Made by a program: the position numbers and the translations under genes. Source: Streptomyces lavendofoliae (GTDB lineage: Bacteria; Actinomycetota; Actinomycetes; Streptomycetales; Streptomycetaceae). From it: a stretch of DNA of 64,000 nt. The DNA is taken from NCBI RefSeq assembly GCF_014649735.1, contig NZ_BMTP01000015.1, positions 62,001 to 126,000 of the forward strand, in the 5' to 3' direction. The notes below the pieces were generated by a model. That model was not told the DNA's origin and did no database searches. It saw nothing but the letters and a program-made list of their open reading frames with translations. Positions 50,171 to 58,622 of this stretch are shown here, piece after piece; positions within the stretch are counted from its first letter, which is position 1, and the number at the start of each line of letters is the position of its first letter.

Positions 50171-50701
50171 GTGAGCAGTGCCAACAAGGGGGTCGGCAAG
50201 GTCGAGGTGACACTCAAGTGGGATCCGAGCCCGTCCGGCTCCCCCGATCGAGACCTCGACATCATCGCCGCCGTCTACCGGGCCGAGGAGCCCCAAGGCG
50301 CGCCCGCCTACCTGGTGCACTTCGGCAGCCGTTCCCCGGACGGGACCATCACCCTCCAGAGGGAGAGCCGCACCGGGCAGGGCTTCGGATTCGACGAGGC
50401 CATGACGCTGGAGCTGAACCGCCTGTCCCCCGCCTACGCGCGTGTGATGGTGGGCGTGGCCATACAGCAGGGCGGCGGCCGTACGACGTTCGGCGAGATC
50501 GCCAACGCCCTGGTCGTGGTGAAGGAGGGCTACCGGGAGCTCGACCGGTACGACTTCGCCGACCTCGGTGACGCCACCGCGGTGACGGTCGTGGAGTTCC
50601 TCCGGGACAGTACGGGGGGCTGGGGCTGGCGCCGCGCCGTCCGGGGCTTCGACGCCGACCCGCAGTCGTTCACCGGCCTGATGGGGTCGGGACCTGCCTG
50701 A
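50171..50701 (+). CDS. TerD family protein
   Basis: This 176-residue protein has the TerD domain, a calcium-binding beta-sandwich linked to tellurite resistance and stress responses. Seen are VEVTLKWDPSPSGSPDRDLD (about 11-30, acidic metal site), DEAMTLELNRLSPAY (about 75-89) and FGEIANALVVV (about 106-116). It is a divergent member without the usual MGVSLSKGGN start. The GTG at 50171 follows GAGAGAGGGG. It lacks the neighbouring terABC genes, so a role in metal resistance is not implied. A 20-base tandem repeat spans its stop codon. Confidence 0.85.
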   Translation: MSSANKGVGKVEVTLKWDPSPSGSPDRDLDIIAAVYRAEEPQGAPAYLVHFGSRSPDGTITLQRESRTGQGFGFDEAMTLELNRLSPAYARVMVGVAIQQGGGRTTFGEIANALVVVKEGYRELDRYDFADLGDATAVTVVEFLRDSTGGWGWRRAVRGFDADPQSFTGLMGSGPA

Positions 50702-50733
50702 TGGGCTCGGGACCTGCCTGATGGCGTCGGGCC
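50677..50733 (+). repeat. 20-base tandem repeat across the TerD stop codon
   Basis: The unit CCTGATGGGCTCGGGACCTG occurs almost exactly twice, with a third partial copy. The period of 20 is not a multiple of three and the first stop codon lies inside the array. Confidence 0.75.
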
Positions 50734-50764
50734 GGCCCGATCCTGCGGCCGGCGGGACGCGTCG

Positions 50765-50809
50765 GAGCGGAACGGGAGGACCGGATGTCCCGGTCCTCCC
50801 GTTCCGCTC
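50765..50809. terminator. Bidirectional terminator between terD-like gene and nrdJ
   Basis: A 20-bp perfect stem (50765-50784 with 50790-50809) closes a 5-base loop between convergent genes, 55 bases from the nrdJ stop. Confidence 0.8.
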
Positions 50810-50864
50810 GTTCGACGGGCGCGCGGGCCGTCAGCCGTGAGCCGTCAGCCGTCGCCGCCGGCCG

Positions 50865-53771
50865 TCAGCTGCAGCCGCTGGTGGAGCCGCAGCCCTCGCA
50901 GATGTAGCAGGAACCGGCCCGCTGCATCTTCGTGCCGCACGAGAAGCACAGGGGCGCGTCCGCGCTGATCCCCAGCTGCATCTCAACCAGCTCCGCCGAG
51001 GTGTGCGCCTGCTTCGGGGCGGGTACCTCCGCCTCCGCCTTCACCGGAGCGGCGGCCGCGACGGCCTTCGGGGCCTCCTGCTGGAGCGGGGCGGACTGGG
51101 CCAGACCCTCGACGTCCACGTCGACATCGTCGACGGACTGCTCGTACGAACCGGTCTCCAGGTGGCGCTGGCGCTCCTCGGCCGAGTGGATGCCGAGCGC
51201 CGAGCGGGTCTCGAAGGGCAGGAAGTCCAGCGCCAGGCGGCGGAAGATGTAGTCGACGATCGACTGCGCCATCCGCACGTCCGGGTCGTCCGTCATGCCG
51301 GCCGGCTCGAAGCGCATGTTGGTGAACTTCGAGACGTACGTCTCCAGCGGCACGCCGTACTGGAGGCCCACGGAGACGGCGATGGAGAAGGCGTCCATCA
51401 TGCCCGCGAGCGTCGAACCCTGCTTCGACATCTTCAGGAAGACCTCGCCGAGACCGTCGTCCGGGTAGGAGTTGGCGGTCATGTAGCCCTCGGCGCCGCC
51501 GACCGTGAAGGAGGTGGTGATGCCGGGACGGCCCTTGGGGAGGCGCTTGCGGACGGGACGGTACTCGACGACCTTCTCGACCGCCGCGCGGATCGTCTCC
51601 TCCGCCTTCTCGGTGACCTCGGCCTTCTCCTGCTCCTTCTTCTTCGCGGAGAGGGGCTGGCCGACCTTACAGTTGTCGCGGTAGATGGCGAGCGCCTTGA
51701 CGCCCATCTTCCACGCCTCGAAGTAGACCTCCTCGACGTCCTCGACGGTGGCCGTCTCGGGGAGGTTGACCGTCTTGGAGAGCGCGCCGGAGATCCAGGG
51801 CTGGATCGCGGCCATCATCCGGACATGGCCCATCGCGGAGATGGAGCGCTCGCCCATGGCGCAGTCGAAGACCTCGTAGTGCTCCTGCTTGAGGCCGGGC
51901 GCGTCGATCACATTGCCGTGCTCGGCGATGTGGGCGACGATCGCCTCGATCTGCTCCTCCTGGTAGCCGAGGCGGCGCAGCGCCTGCGGCACGGTGCCGT
52001 TGACGATCTGCATGGAGCCGCCGCCGACCAGCTTCTTGAACTTGACCAGCGCGAGGTCCGGCTCCAGGCCGGTGGTGTCGCAGGACATCGCCAGGCCGAT
52101 GGTGCCGGTCGGGGCGATGACGGACGCCTGGGCGTTGCGGAAGCCGTTCTTCTCGCCGAGGCGGATCACGTCCTGCCAGGCCTCCGTGGCGGCGGCCCAG
52201 ATCGGGGTGTCCAGGTCGTCCATGCGGACGGCCGTGGCGTTGGCATCGGCGTGCTGCCTCATGACGCGCTTGTGCGGCTCGGCGTTGAGGGCGTAGCCGT
52301 CGTACGGACCGACGACCGCGGCCAGCTCGGCGGAGCGCCGGTAGGAGGTGCCGGTCATCAGCGAGGTGATGGCGCCGGCGAGCGCGCGGCCGCCGTCGGA
52401 GTCGTACGCGTGGCCCGTCGCCATGAGGAGGGCGCCCAGGTTGGCGTAGCCGATGCCCAGCTGACGGAAGGCGCGGGTGTTCTCGCCGATCTTCTGGGTC
52501 GGGAAGTCCGCGAAGCAGATCGAGATGTCCATCGCGGTGATGACCAGCTCGACGACCTTGGCGAAGCGCTCGGATTCGAACGACTGGTTGCCCTTGCCGT
52601 CGTCCTTGAGGAACTTCATCAGGTTCAGCGAGGCGAGGTTGCACGAGGTGTTGTCCAGGTGCATGTACTCGCTGCACGGGTTCGAGCCGTTGATGCGGCC
52701 GGACTCCGGGCACGTGTGCCAGCGGTTGATCGTGTCGTCGTACTGGATGCCCGGGTCGGCGCAGGCCCAGGCGGCCTCGGCCATCTTGCGGAAGAGCGTC
52801 TTGGCCTCGACCTCCTCGATGACCTCGCCGGTCATACGGGCGCGCAGGCCGAACTTGCCACCGGACTCCACGGCCTTCATGAACTCGTCGTTCACGCGGA
52901 CGGAGTTGTTGGCGTTCTGGTACTGGACGGACGTGATGTCGTCGCCGCCCAGGTCCATGTCGAAGCCCGCGTCGCGCAGGGCGCGGATCTTCTCCTCCTC
53001 CTTGACCTTGGTCTCGATGAAGTCCTCGATGTCGGGGTGGTCGACGTCGAGGATGACCATCTTGGCGGCGCGGCGGGTGGCGCCACCCGACTTGATCGTT
53101 CCGGCGGAGGCGTCGGCACCGCGCATGAAGGAGACCGGGCCGGAGGCGTTGCCGCCGGAGGAGAGCAGCTCCTTGGAGGAGCGGATACGGGAGAGGTTCA
53201 GGCCGGCGCCGGAGCCGCCCTTGAAGATCATGCCCTCTTCCTTGTACCAGTCGAGGATCGACTCCATGGAGTCGTCGACGGACAGGATGAAGCAGGCGGA
53301 GACCTGCTGGGGCTGCGGCGTGCCGACGTTGAACCACACCGGGGAGTTGAAGCTGAAGATCTGGTGCAGGAGGGCGTAGGCCAGTTCGTGCTCGAAGATC
53401 TCGGCGTCGGCGGGCGAGGCGAAGTAGTTGTAGTCCTCACCGGCCTTGCGGTACGTCTTCACGATCCGGTCGATCAGCTGCTTGAGACCGGTCTCGCGCT
53501 GCGGGGTGCCGACGGCCCCGCGGAAGTACTTGCTGGTGACGATGTTGACCGCGTTCACCGACCAGAAGTCGGGGAACTCGACGCCACGCTGCTCGAAGTT
53601 GACCGAGCCGTCGCGCCAGTTGGTCATGACGACGTCACGACGCTCCCACACGACCTCGTCGTACGGATGCACGCCGGGAGTGGTGTGGATGCGCTCGATA
53701 CGCAGCCCCTTGTTCACCTTGGTTCCCTTGGTACGGGACCCTCGCGCCGGGCCGCTCGCCGTCTCTGTCAT
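50865..53771 (-). CDS. nrdJ: Adenosylcobalamin-dependent (class II) ribonucleotide reductase
   Basis: NrdJ reduces ribonucleotides to deoxyribonucleotides using vitamin B12. The 968-residue protein has the active-site cysteine region SACFILSVDD (about 147-156), GGSGAGLNLSRIR (about 172-184), the radical-site block NPCSEYMHLDNTSCNLASLN (about 364-383), and PTGTIGLAMSCDTTGLEPD. It ends in a cysteine-rich tail, CFSCGTKMQRAGSCYICEGC, then GSTSGCS, which serves metal binding and redox recycling. GGGAGGCGGC precedes ATG 53771. It follows nrdR on the same strand, so it is expected to be repressed by NrdR. Confidence 0.97.
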   Translation of the reverse strand: MTETASGPARGSRTKGTKVNKGLRIERIHTTPGVHPYDEVVWERRDVVMTNWRDGSVNFEQRGVEFPDFWSVNAVNIVTSKYFRGAVGTPQRETGLKQLIDRIVKTYRKAGEDYNYFASPADAEIFEHELAYALLHQIFSFNSPVWFNVGTPQPQQVSACFILSVDDSMESILDWYKEEGMIFKGGSGAGLNLSRIRSSKELLSSGGNASGPVSFMRGADASAGTIKSGGATRRAAKMVILDVDHPDIEDFIETKVKEEEKIRALRDAGFDMDLGGDDITSVQYQNANNSVRVNDEFMKAVESGGKFGLRARMTGEVIEEVEAKTLFRKMAEAAWACADPGIQYDDTINRWHTCPESGRINGSNPCSEYMHLDNTSCNLASLNLMKFLKDDGKGNQSFESERFAKVVELVITAMDISICFADFPTQKIGENTRAFRQLGIGYANLGALLMATGHAYDSDGGRALAGAITSLMTGTSYRRSAELAAVVGPYDGYALNAEPHKRVMRQHADANATAVRMDDLDTPIWAAATEAWQDVIRLGEKNGFRNAQASVIAPTGTIGLAMSCDTTGLEPDLALVKFKKLVGGGSMQIVNGTVPQALRRLGYQEEQIEAIVAHIAEHGNVIDAPGLKQEHYEVFDCAMGERSISAMGHVRMMAAIQPWISGALSKTVNLPETATVEDVEEVYFEAWKMGVKALAIYRDNCKVGQPLSAKKKEQEKAEVTEKAEETIRAAVEKVVEYRPVRKRLPKGRPGITTSFTVGGAEGYMTANSYPDDGLGEVFLKMSKQGSTLAGMMDAFSIAVSVGLQYGVPLETYVSKFTNMRFEPAGMTDDPDVRMAQSIVDYIFRRLALDFLPFETRSALGIHSAEERQRHLETGSYEQSVDDVDVDVEGLAQSAPLQQEAPKAVAAAAPVKAEAEVPAPKQAHTSAELVEMQLGISADAPLCFSCGTKMQRAGSCYICEGCGSTSGCS

Positions 53772-53925
53772 GCCGCCTCCCATATACGGGCAAAAACACC
53801 CTGAAGTGCCCAGATCTTCCCAAGGCACGTTTTCTGTCTGTTGTCCCGGGCACCACGCACAGCACCCGTGACACGTCTATGTGCCGCTCAGCGGCTGACC
53901 GCCGGCCCCACGCCGGGCCGGACGA

Positions 53926-54438
53926 TCAGTCGGCGGCGGTCGCGGGAACGGGGACCCCGGGGGTCACGCCGGTCCCGCCGTCCTGCGCGGGGGGCCGCTG
54001 GTCGCGGAGCTCCGCGATGGCGGCCTCGAAATCCTCGAGCGAGTCGAAGGCCCGGTACACGGACGCGAAGCGCAGGTACGCGACGAGGTCGAGTTCCTGC
54101 AGTGGTCCGAGTATGGCGAGCCCGACGTCGTGTGTGGTCAGCTCCGCGCTGCCGGTGGCGCGCACCGCCTCCTCGACCCGCTGGCCGAGCTTGGCGAGGG
54201 CGTCCTCGGTGACCGGCCGCCCCTGGCACGCCTTGCGCACTCCGGAAATGACCTTGGAGCGACTGAAGGGCTCGGTGACCCCGCTGCGCTTGATCACCAT
54301 GAGCGACGCGGTCTCCACCGTGGTGAAGCGGCGGGAGCAGTCGGGGCACTGGCGGCGGCGGCGGATGGCCGTCCCGTCGTCGGTGGTGCGACTGTCGACG
54401 ACACGACTGTCGGGGTGCCTGCAGAAGGGGCAGTGCAT
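53926..54438 (-). CDS. nrdR: Transcriptional repressor NrdR
   Basis: NrdR senses ATP/dATP and represses ribonucleotide reductase genes. The 170-residue protein has the N-terminal zinc ribbon MHCPFCRHPDSRVVDSR with a second pair QCPDCSRRF (cysteines at 3, 6, 31 and 34). An ATP-cone domain follows (about 48-140: VIKRSGVTEPFSRSKVISGV, then ASVYRAFDSLEDF). AAGGAGGG eight bases before ATG 54438 decides the start. It is first in an operon with nrdJ, 154 bases apart. Two palindromes upstream are probable NrdR boxes. Confidence 0.96.
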   Translation of the reverse strand: MHCPFCRHPDSRVVDSRTTDDGTAIRRRRQCPDCSRRFTTVETASLMVIKRSGVTEPFSRSKVISGVRKACQGRPVTEDALAKLGQRVEEAVRATGSAELTTHDVGLAILGPLQELDLVAYLRFASVYRAFDSLEDFEAAIAELRDQRPPAQDGGTGVTPGVPVPATAAD

Positions 54439-54549
54439 CTCCCAACCCTCCTTACACAGCACGACTGAATAGCCTCGTCAGGGCCGGTGTCGACCCCTCG
54501 AAGCAGCCACAAGCATAGGCGATGGCCACGCCCCCGAAAGACCCGGGGA

Positions 54550-54596
54550 CCACAACTTGTGGGTGGCCGGGCCAATCCAACCACTAGATCTGGGGT
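54550..54596 (-). promoter_or_regulatory. Pair of probable NrdR boxes upstream of nrdR-nrdJ
   Basis: A perfect palindrome CCACAACTTGTGG (54550-54562) and a second CCACTAGATCTGGGG-type box centred on AGATCT (54586-54591) have centres about 32.5 bases apart, close to three helical turns. Paired boxes at such spacing upstream of nrd operons are how NrdR binds in Streptomyces. The assignment rests on position and symmetry. Confidence 0.6.
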
Positions 54597-55037
54597 CGAG
54601 CCGTCTTTTCGACACACAGCGCGTGTCGCGCGTCGCGGCATCGGGGATCGCCTCAGAGCCTACGGGAGGGACGCGGCGCGGCGGATCGCGGGGGGCCCGC
54701 GGCGGGCGTCCGGGACGGGTCGGAGACCGCCCGGGATCCCCTCCCGCCGGTCGCCCCGGGGGCGCCCCGCGCCGGCCGCGCGGGGCGCCGCGGAGCCCTC
54801 CGGCGAGGCCCCGGCGGACCTTCCGGCGGGGATGTCGGCGGGCTTTTCCGCGGGGGGCCGACCGGCTCCCGCAGGGGGTGCCGGCGGGCTTACCCGCAGG
54901 GGTGCCGGTGGGCGCGGGGGGCGGTGCCGTTACCGTGGTGCCACGGCACGACGGCCGGGACCGGCCGGAAACAGTCGGTCGGTGATCGCACATACACCTC
55001 AGCTCACGCACATGTAAGCCAATCTACGATTTTTCAC

Positions 55038-55053
55038 TCGAACGTGTGTTTGG
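55038..55053 (+). promoter_or_regulatory. SOS box (LexA operator) upstream of lexA
   Basis: TCGAACGTGTGTTTGG matches the actinobacterial SOS box TCGAAC-N4-GTTCGA at 10 of 12 defined positions, with the first half perfect. It lies 62 bases before the lexA start, consistent with autorepression. Confidence 0.85.
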
Positions 55054-55114
55054 CGCAACCTTTCGAAAGCAACTACCGTTGTCCAGCTAGGGAGACCATT
55101 CGAGAGGGGCCGAC

Positions 55115-55900
55115 GTGACCACCACCGCAGACAGTGCCACCATCACTGCCCAGGACCGCTCCCAGAGCCGACTCGAGCCGGTGCATGCCATGAATGAATC
55201 GACCACGAACGCGGAGGGGCCCAAGCCCACGCGCTCCCTGCCCGGGCGACCTCCAGGCATCAGGGCGGACAGCTCCGGCCTCACCGACCGGCAGCGGCGG
55301 GTCATCGAGGTCATCCGGGACTCGGTGCAGCGGCGCGGTTACCCGCCGTCGATGCGGGAGATCGGCCAGGCGGTGGGACTGTCCAGCACCTCGTCGGTCG
55401 CCCATCAGCTGATGGCGCTGGAGCGGAAGGGCTTCCTTCGCAGGGACCCGCACCGGCCCAGGGCCTACGAGGTCCGGGGCTCCGACCAGCCGAGCACCCA
55501 GCCCACCGACACCACCGGCAAGCCCGCCGCGTCGTACGTCCCACTGGTCGGCCGTATCGCCGCCGGTGGCCCCATCCTCGCCGAGGAGTCGGTGGAGGAC
55601 GTGTTCCCCCTCCCCCGCCAGCTGGTCGGTGACGGAGAGCTGTTCGTGCTGAAGGTCGTCGGTGACTCCATGATCGAGGCCGCCATCTGCGACGGGGACT
55701 GGGTGACCGTGCGTCGCCAGCCGGTCGCGGAGAACGGTGACATCGTGGCGGCGATGCTGGACGGCGAAGCCACGGTCAAGCGCTTCAAGCGCGAGGACGG
55801 CCACGTCTGGCTGCTCCCGCACAACGCGGCCTACCAGCCGATCCCTGGCGACGAGGCGACGATCCTCGGCAAGGTGGTGGCCGTACTGCGGCGCGTATGA
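55115..55900 (+). CDS. lexA: SOS repressor LexA
   Basis: LexA represses DNA-damage genes and cleaves itself when RecA is active. The 261-residue protein has an N-terminal extension of about 50 residues. The winged helix follows (LTDRQRRVIEVIRDSVQRRG, then YPPSMREIGQAVGLSSTSSV, about 56-95). The cleavage site is Ala150-Gly151 in RIAAGGPI, and the catalytic dyad is Ser185 (VVGDSMIEA) and Lys222 (EATVKRF). GTG start 55115 has GAGAGGGG upstream; an internal ATG at codon 26 is a possible second start. It is autoregulated through the SOS box. A 13-bp hairpin follows. Confidence 0.96.
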   Translation: MTTTADSATITAQDRSQSRLEPVHAMNESTTNAEGPKPTRSLPGRPPGIRADSSGLTDRQRRVIEVIRDSVQRRGYPPSMREIGQAVGLSSTSSVAHQLMALERKGFLRRDPHRPRAYEVRGSDQPSTQPTDTTGKPAASYVPLVGRIAAGGPILAEESVEDVFPLPRQLVGDGELFVLKVVGDSMIEAAICDGDWVTVRRQPVAENGDIVAAMLDGEATVKRFKREDGHVWLLPHNAAYQPIPGDEATILGKVVAVLRRV

Positions 55901-55921
55901 CACCGCGCGCCGGCTCCGACC

Positions 55922-55956
55922 GGGCCCCGGGACCCACTGCGCCGGTCCCGGGGCCC
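55922..55956. terminator. Terminator between lexA and the GNAT gene
   Basis: GGGCCCCGGGACC (55922-55934) and GGTCCCGGGGCCC (55944-55956) form a 13-bp perfect stem with a 9-base loop between convergent genes. Confidence 0.75.
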
Positions 55957-55993
55957 TACTTCCGCGCAGGCCACCCGGCCCGGGGCCGCCGGC

Positions 55994-56548
55994 TCAGCCG
56001 GACGGCGTGGCCCGGGACGGGGACCACACGCCGAACCACTGCTCGCCACCGTACTCCTCGAACCGCTCCACCTGGGTGAACCCCAGCTTCGCCGCGAGAC
56101 GCATGGCGCGCTCGTTGTCGACCCGGGTGCAGAGCACCACCGGCTCACCGGGAAGGGTGTCGGCGAACCAGCGGAGAGCCGCCGCGCACGCCTCGGCGGC
56201 GTACCCGCGTCCCCACGCCTCCGGCAGGAACAGATAGCCGAGCTCGGCCTCCCCACCACCCGGGCGGACGTGACCCGGCCGCTCCGCGTCGCGCCGATCC
56301 AGGGTGATCATGCCGATCATCGCTTCCCCGAGCTCGACCACGAAAAGGCCGGGACGCCGCCCGGGCACCTCGGGAACCACGCGTTCGAGCTCATCGCACG
56401 GCCGGGGGCCACCGATGTAGGCGCCCACCTCCGGCGAGGCGAACAGATCGATGAACGCCGCCCGGTCCCGCGCCTCGGACGCGCGGAGCACGAGCCGTTC
56501 CGTACCTGCCGGGGCCGGTGGCCAGTCGGCGGGTCCGAGCCCGGCCAT
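55994..56548 (-). CDS. GNAT family N-acetyltransferase (RimJ/RimL-like)
   Basis: This 184-residue acetyltransferase has the RimJ/RimL-type layout: TERLVLRASEARDRAAFIDL near the start, the acetyl-CoA loop in LPEAWGRGYAAEACAAAL (about 112-129) and NERAMRLAAKLGFTQVERFE (about 144-163). Such proteins acetylate protein N-termini or small amines; the substrate is unknown. ATG 56548 with GAGG ten bases upstream was preferred over an in-frame ATG at 56587. It lies 57 bases downstream of the helicase gene on the same strand and may be cotranscribed. Confidence 0.88.
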   Translation of the reverse strand: MAGLGPADWPPAPAGTERLVLRASEARDRAAFIDLFASPEVGAYIGGPRPCDELERVVPEVPGRRPGLFVVELGEAMIGMITLDRRDAERPGHVRPGGGEAELGYLFLPEAWGRGYAAEACAAALRWFADTLPGEPVVLCTRVDNERAMRLAAKLGFTQVERFEEYGGEQWFGVWSPSRATPSG

Positions 56549-56605
56549 CGCGGACAACCTCACACACCTCCGGGAAAACGATCTCAACGATCTCGAGGAG
56601 CAGGG

Positions 56606-58585
56606 CTAGGCATCGGCGGCCTTCGCGGCGGCGTCGATCGCGGCGAGGGACCGCCGCACCTGGTTGCGGTCGGTGGTGTACCAGAAGTCGGGCAGCGAGG
56701 CGCGCAGGTAGCTGCCGTACCGGGCATTGGCCAGACGCGGATCCAGCACGGCCACCACCCCGCGGTCGCCCGTGGCACGGACCAGCCGGCCCGCCCCCTG
56801 GGCCATCAGCAGCGCCGCGTGCGTCGCGGCGACGGCCATGAAGCCGTTCCCACCCGCCTCCTCCACAGCCTTCTGGCGGGCGCTCATCAGGGGGTCGTCG
56901 GGCCGGGGGAACGGGATGCGGTCCATCACCACCAGCTGGCAGCTCGGCCCGGGAACGTCCACGCCCTGCCACAGCGACAGCGTGCCGAACAGGCAGGTCT
57001 CCGCGTCGCCGGCGAAGTTCTTGATCAGTTCGCCCAGGGTGTCCTCGCCCTGGAGGAGGATCGGCTTGTCGAGCCTGCCCCGCAGCTCCTCCGCGGCGGC
57101 CTGGGCCGCCCGCATGGAGGAGAACAGGCCGAGCGTACGGCCGCCGGCGGCTTCGACCAGCTCGGCCAGCTCGTCCATCATGTCGCCGCGACCGCCCTCC
57201 CGGCCCGGAGTGTTCAGGTGCCGGGCGACGTACAGGATCCCCTGCCTGGGGTAGTCGAAGGGCGAACCGACGTCGAGGCCCTTCCACACCGGTACGTCCT
57301 CGTCCTCCGTGCCTACGGTGCCCTCGGGGGGCAGGCCGAGCGAGGCCCCGACCCCGTTGAAGTCGCCGCCGAGCTTCAGCGTGGCGGAGGTCAGGACGAC
57401 CGACCGCTCAGCGAACAGCTTCTCGCGCAGCAGACCGGAGACGGACAGCGGCGCCACGCGCAGGGACGCGCCGAACCGGTCGTGCCGCTCGTACCAGACG
57501 ACGTCGTACTCGGAGCCCTGCGTGATCCGCTCGGCGACGTCGTGCACGTTCTCCACGGAGGCCATGGCCTGCTTGCGGACCGCGTCCTCGTCCTGGACCG
57601 ACTTGTCACGCGTCGAGCCGAGCGCCGAGATGACCGCGCGCGCCGCGTCCCGCAGCGCCATCAGCGCGTACCCGAGGTCCTCCGGGATCTCCTCCAGCCG
57701 GCCGGGCAGGGCCAGCTCCATCAGCCGCTCGAACCCCTCGGCGGCCGTCTGGAGCTGATCGGCGACCTTCTCGTCGACCAGCTTGGCCGCCCGGCGCACC
57801 GCGCGGTTGACCTGGCCCGGCGTGAGCTCACCGGTGGCGACACCGGTCACCCGGGAGACCAGCTCGTGCGCCTCGTCGACGATCAGCACCTCGTGCTGCG
57901 GCAGCACCGGTGCGCCCTCGATGGCGTCGATGGCGAGCAGCGCGTGGTTGGTGACGACCACGTCGGCGAGCTTGGCGCGCTCCCGGGCGGCCTCGGCGAA
58001 GCACTCCGCGCCGTACGCGCACTTCGACGCGCCCAGGCACTCGCGGGAGGTGACGGACACCTGCGCCCAGGCGCGGTCGGACACACCGGGCGTCAGGTCG
58101 TCCCGGTCCCCGGTCTCCGTGTCATCGGACCAGTCGCGCAGGCGCAGCAGGTCCTGGCCGAGCTTGCTGGTGGGCGCGGCCGCCTCGAAGGGGTCGAAGA
58201 GGCCGTCCTCCTCCTCCTGCGGGACTCCCTCGTGGAGCCGGTGCAGGCACAGGTAGTTCGACCGGCCCTTGAGCATGGCGAACTCCGGGCGCCGGCGCAG
58301 CTGCGGATGGAGCGCGTCCACCGTGCGCGGCAGGTCACGCTCGACCAGCTGCCGCTGGAGGGCGAGCGTCGCGGTGGCGACCACGACCCGGTCCCCGTGC
58401 GCCAGCGCGGGCACCAGGTAGCCCAACGACTTTCCGGTGCCGGTGCCGGCCTGCACCAGGAGGTGGGAGCCGTCGTCGATGGCCTGCGCCACGGCCTCGG
58501 CCATGGTGACCTGGCCTGGCCGTTCCACACCGCCGACGGCGGCGACGGCGGCGTGGAGGAGCTCGGGGAGGGATGGCTTCGTCAT
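56606..58585 (-). CDS. DinG/XPD-like ATP-dependent DNA helicase
   Basis: This 659-residue superfamily 2 helicase has Walker A QAGTGTGKSLGYLVPAL (about 45-61), ATATLALQRQL, DEAHE in VLIVDEAHELVS (about 236-247), SATLKLGG, and the C-terminal motifs SLWQGVDVPG (about 541-550) and QGAGRLVRATGDRG. Four cysteines (YLCLHR near 113, ECLGASKC near 182-189, and AYGAEC) are spaced like the iron-sulfur cluster of XPD/DinG helicases. Members unwind 5'-3' and resolve R-loops or other structures. I saw no LexA box upstream although lexA is close by. Confidence 0.92.
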   Translation of the reverse strand: MTKPSLPELLHAAVAAVGGVERPGQVTMAEAVAQAIDDGSHLLVQAGTGTGKSLGYLVPALAHGDRVVVATATLALQRQLVERDLPRTVDALHPQLRRRPEFAMLKGRSNYLCLHRLHEGVPQEEEDGLFDPFEAAAPTSKLGQDLLRLRDWSDDTETGDRDDLTPGVSDRAWAQVSVTSRECLGASKCAYGAECFAEAARERAKLADVVVTNHALLAIDAIEGAPVLPQHEVLIVDEAHELVSRVTGVATGELTPGQVNRAVRRAAKLVDEKVADQLQTAAEGFERLMELALPGRLEEIPEDLGYALMALRDAARAVISALGSTRDKSVQDEDAVRKQAMASVENVHDVAERITQGSEYDVVWYERHDRFGASLRVAPLSVSGLLREKLFAERSVVLTSATLKLGGDFNGVGASLGLPPEGTVGTEDEDVPVWKGLDVGSPFDYPRQGILYVARHLNTPGREGGRGDMMDELAELVEAAGGRTLGLFSSMRAAQAAAEELRGRLDKPILLQGEDTLGELIKNFAGDAETCLFGTLSLWQGVDVPGPSCQLVVMDRIPFPRPDDPLMSARQKAVEEAGGNGFMAVAATHAALLMAQGAGRLVRATGDRGVVAVLDPRLANARYGSYLRASLPDFWYTTDRNQVRRSLAAIDAAAKAADA

Positions 58586-58622
58586 AGCCCGACCACCCTA
58601 CGGCCCGGCACTGACAACCGGG

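Larger units (their letters stand above)
54439..55114. other. Divergent nrdR-lexA intergenic region
   Basis: This 676-base region holds the NrdR boxes (54550-54596), a GC-rich low-complexity stretch with imperfect repeats around CCGGCGGGCTTWCCCGC (about 54690-54930) and the lexA SOS box (55038-55053). Long open frames exist on both strands in the middle, but their predicted proteins are compositionally random, so I treat it as non-coding. Confidence 0.55.

Noticed and set aside
50171..50701. TerD-like gene as part of a tellurite resistance cluster
   Set aside because: No TerA, TerB, TerC or TerZ-type genes are nearby.
53772..53925. Possible B12 riboswitch in front of nrdJ
   Set aside because: The 154 bases are too short and lack a recognisable B12-box (GCCACTG-like) element; nrdJ appears to be transcribed from the nrdR promoter.
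54640..55010. Long open frames on both strands between nrdR and lexA
   Set aside because: Predicted proteins are Arg/Pro/Gly-rich and compositionally random, no start has a good ribosome binding site, and the region is low-complexity GC-rich DNA.
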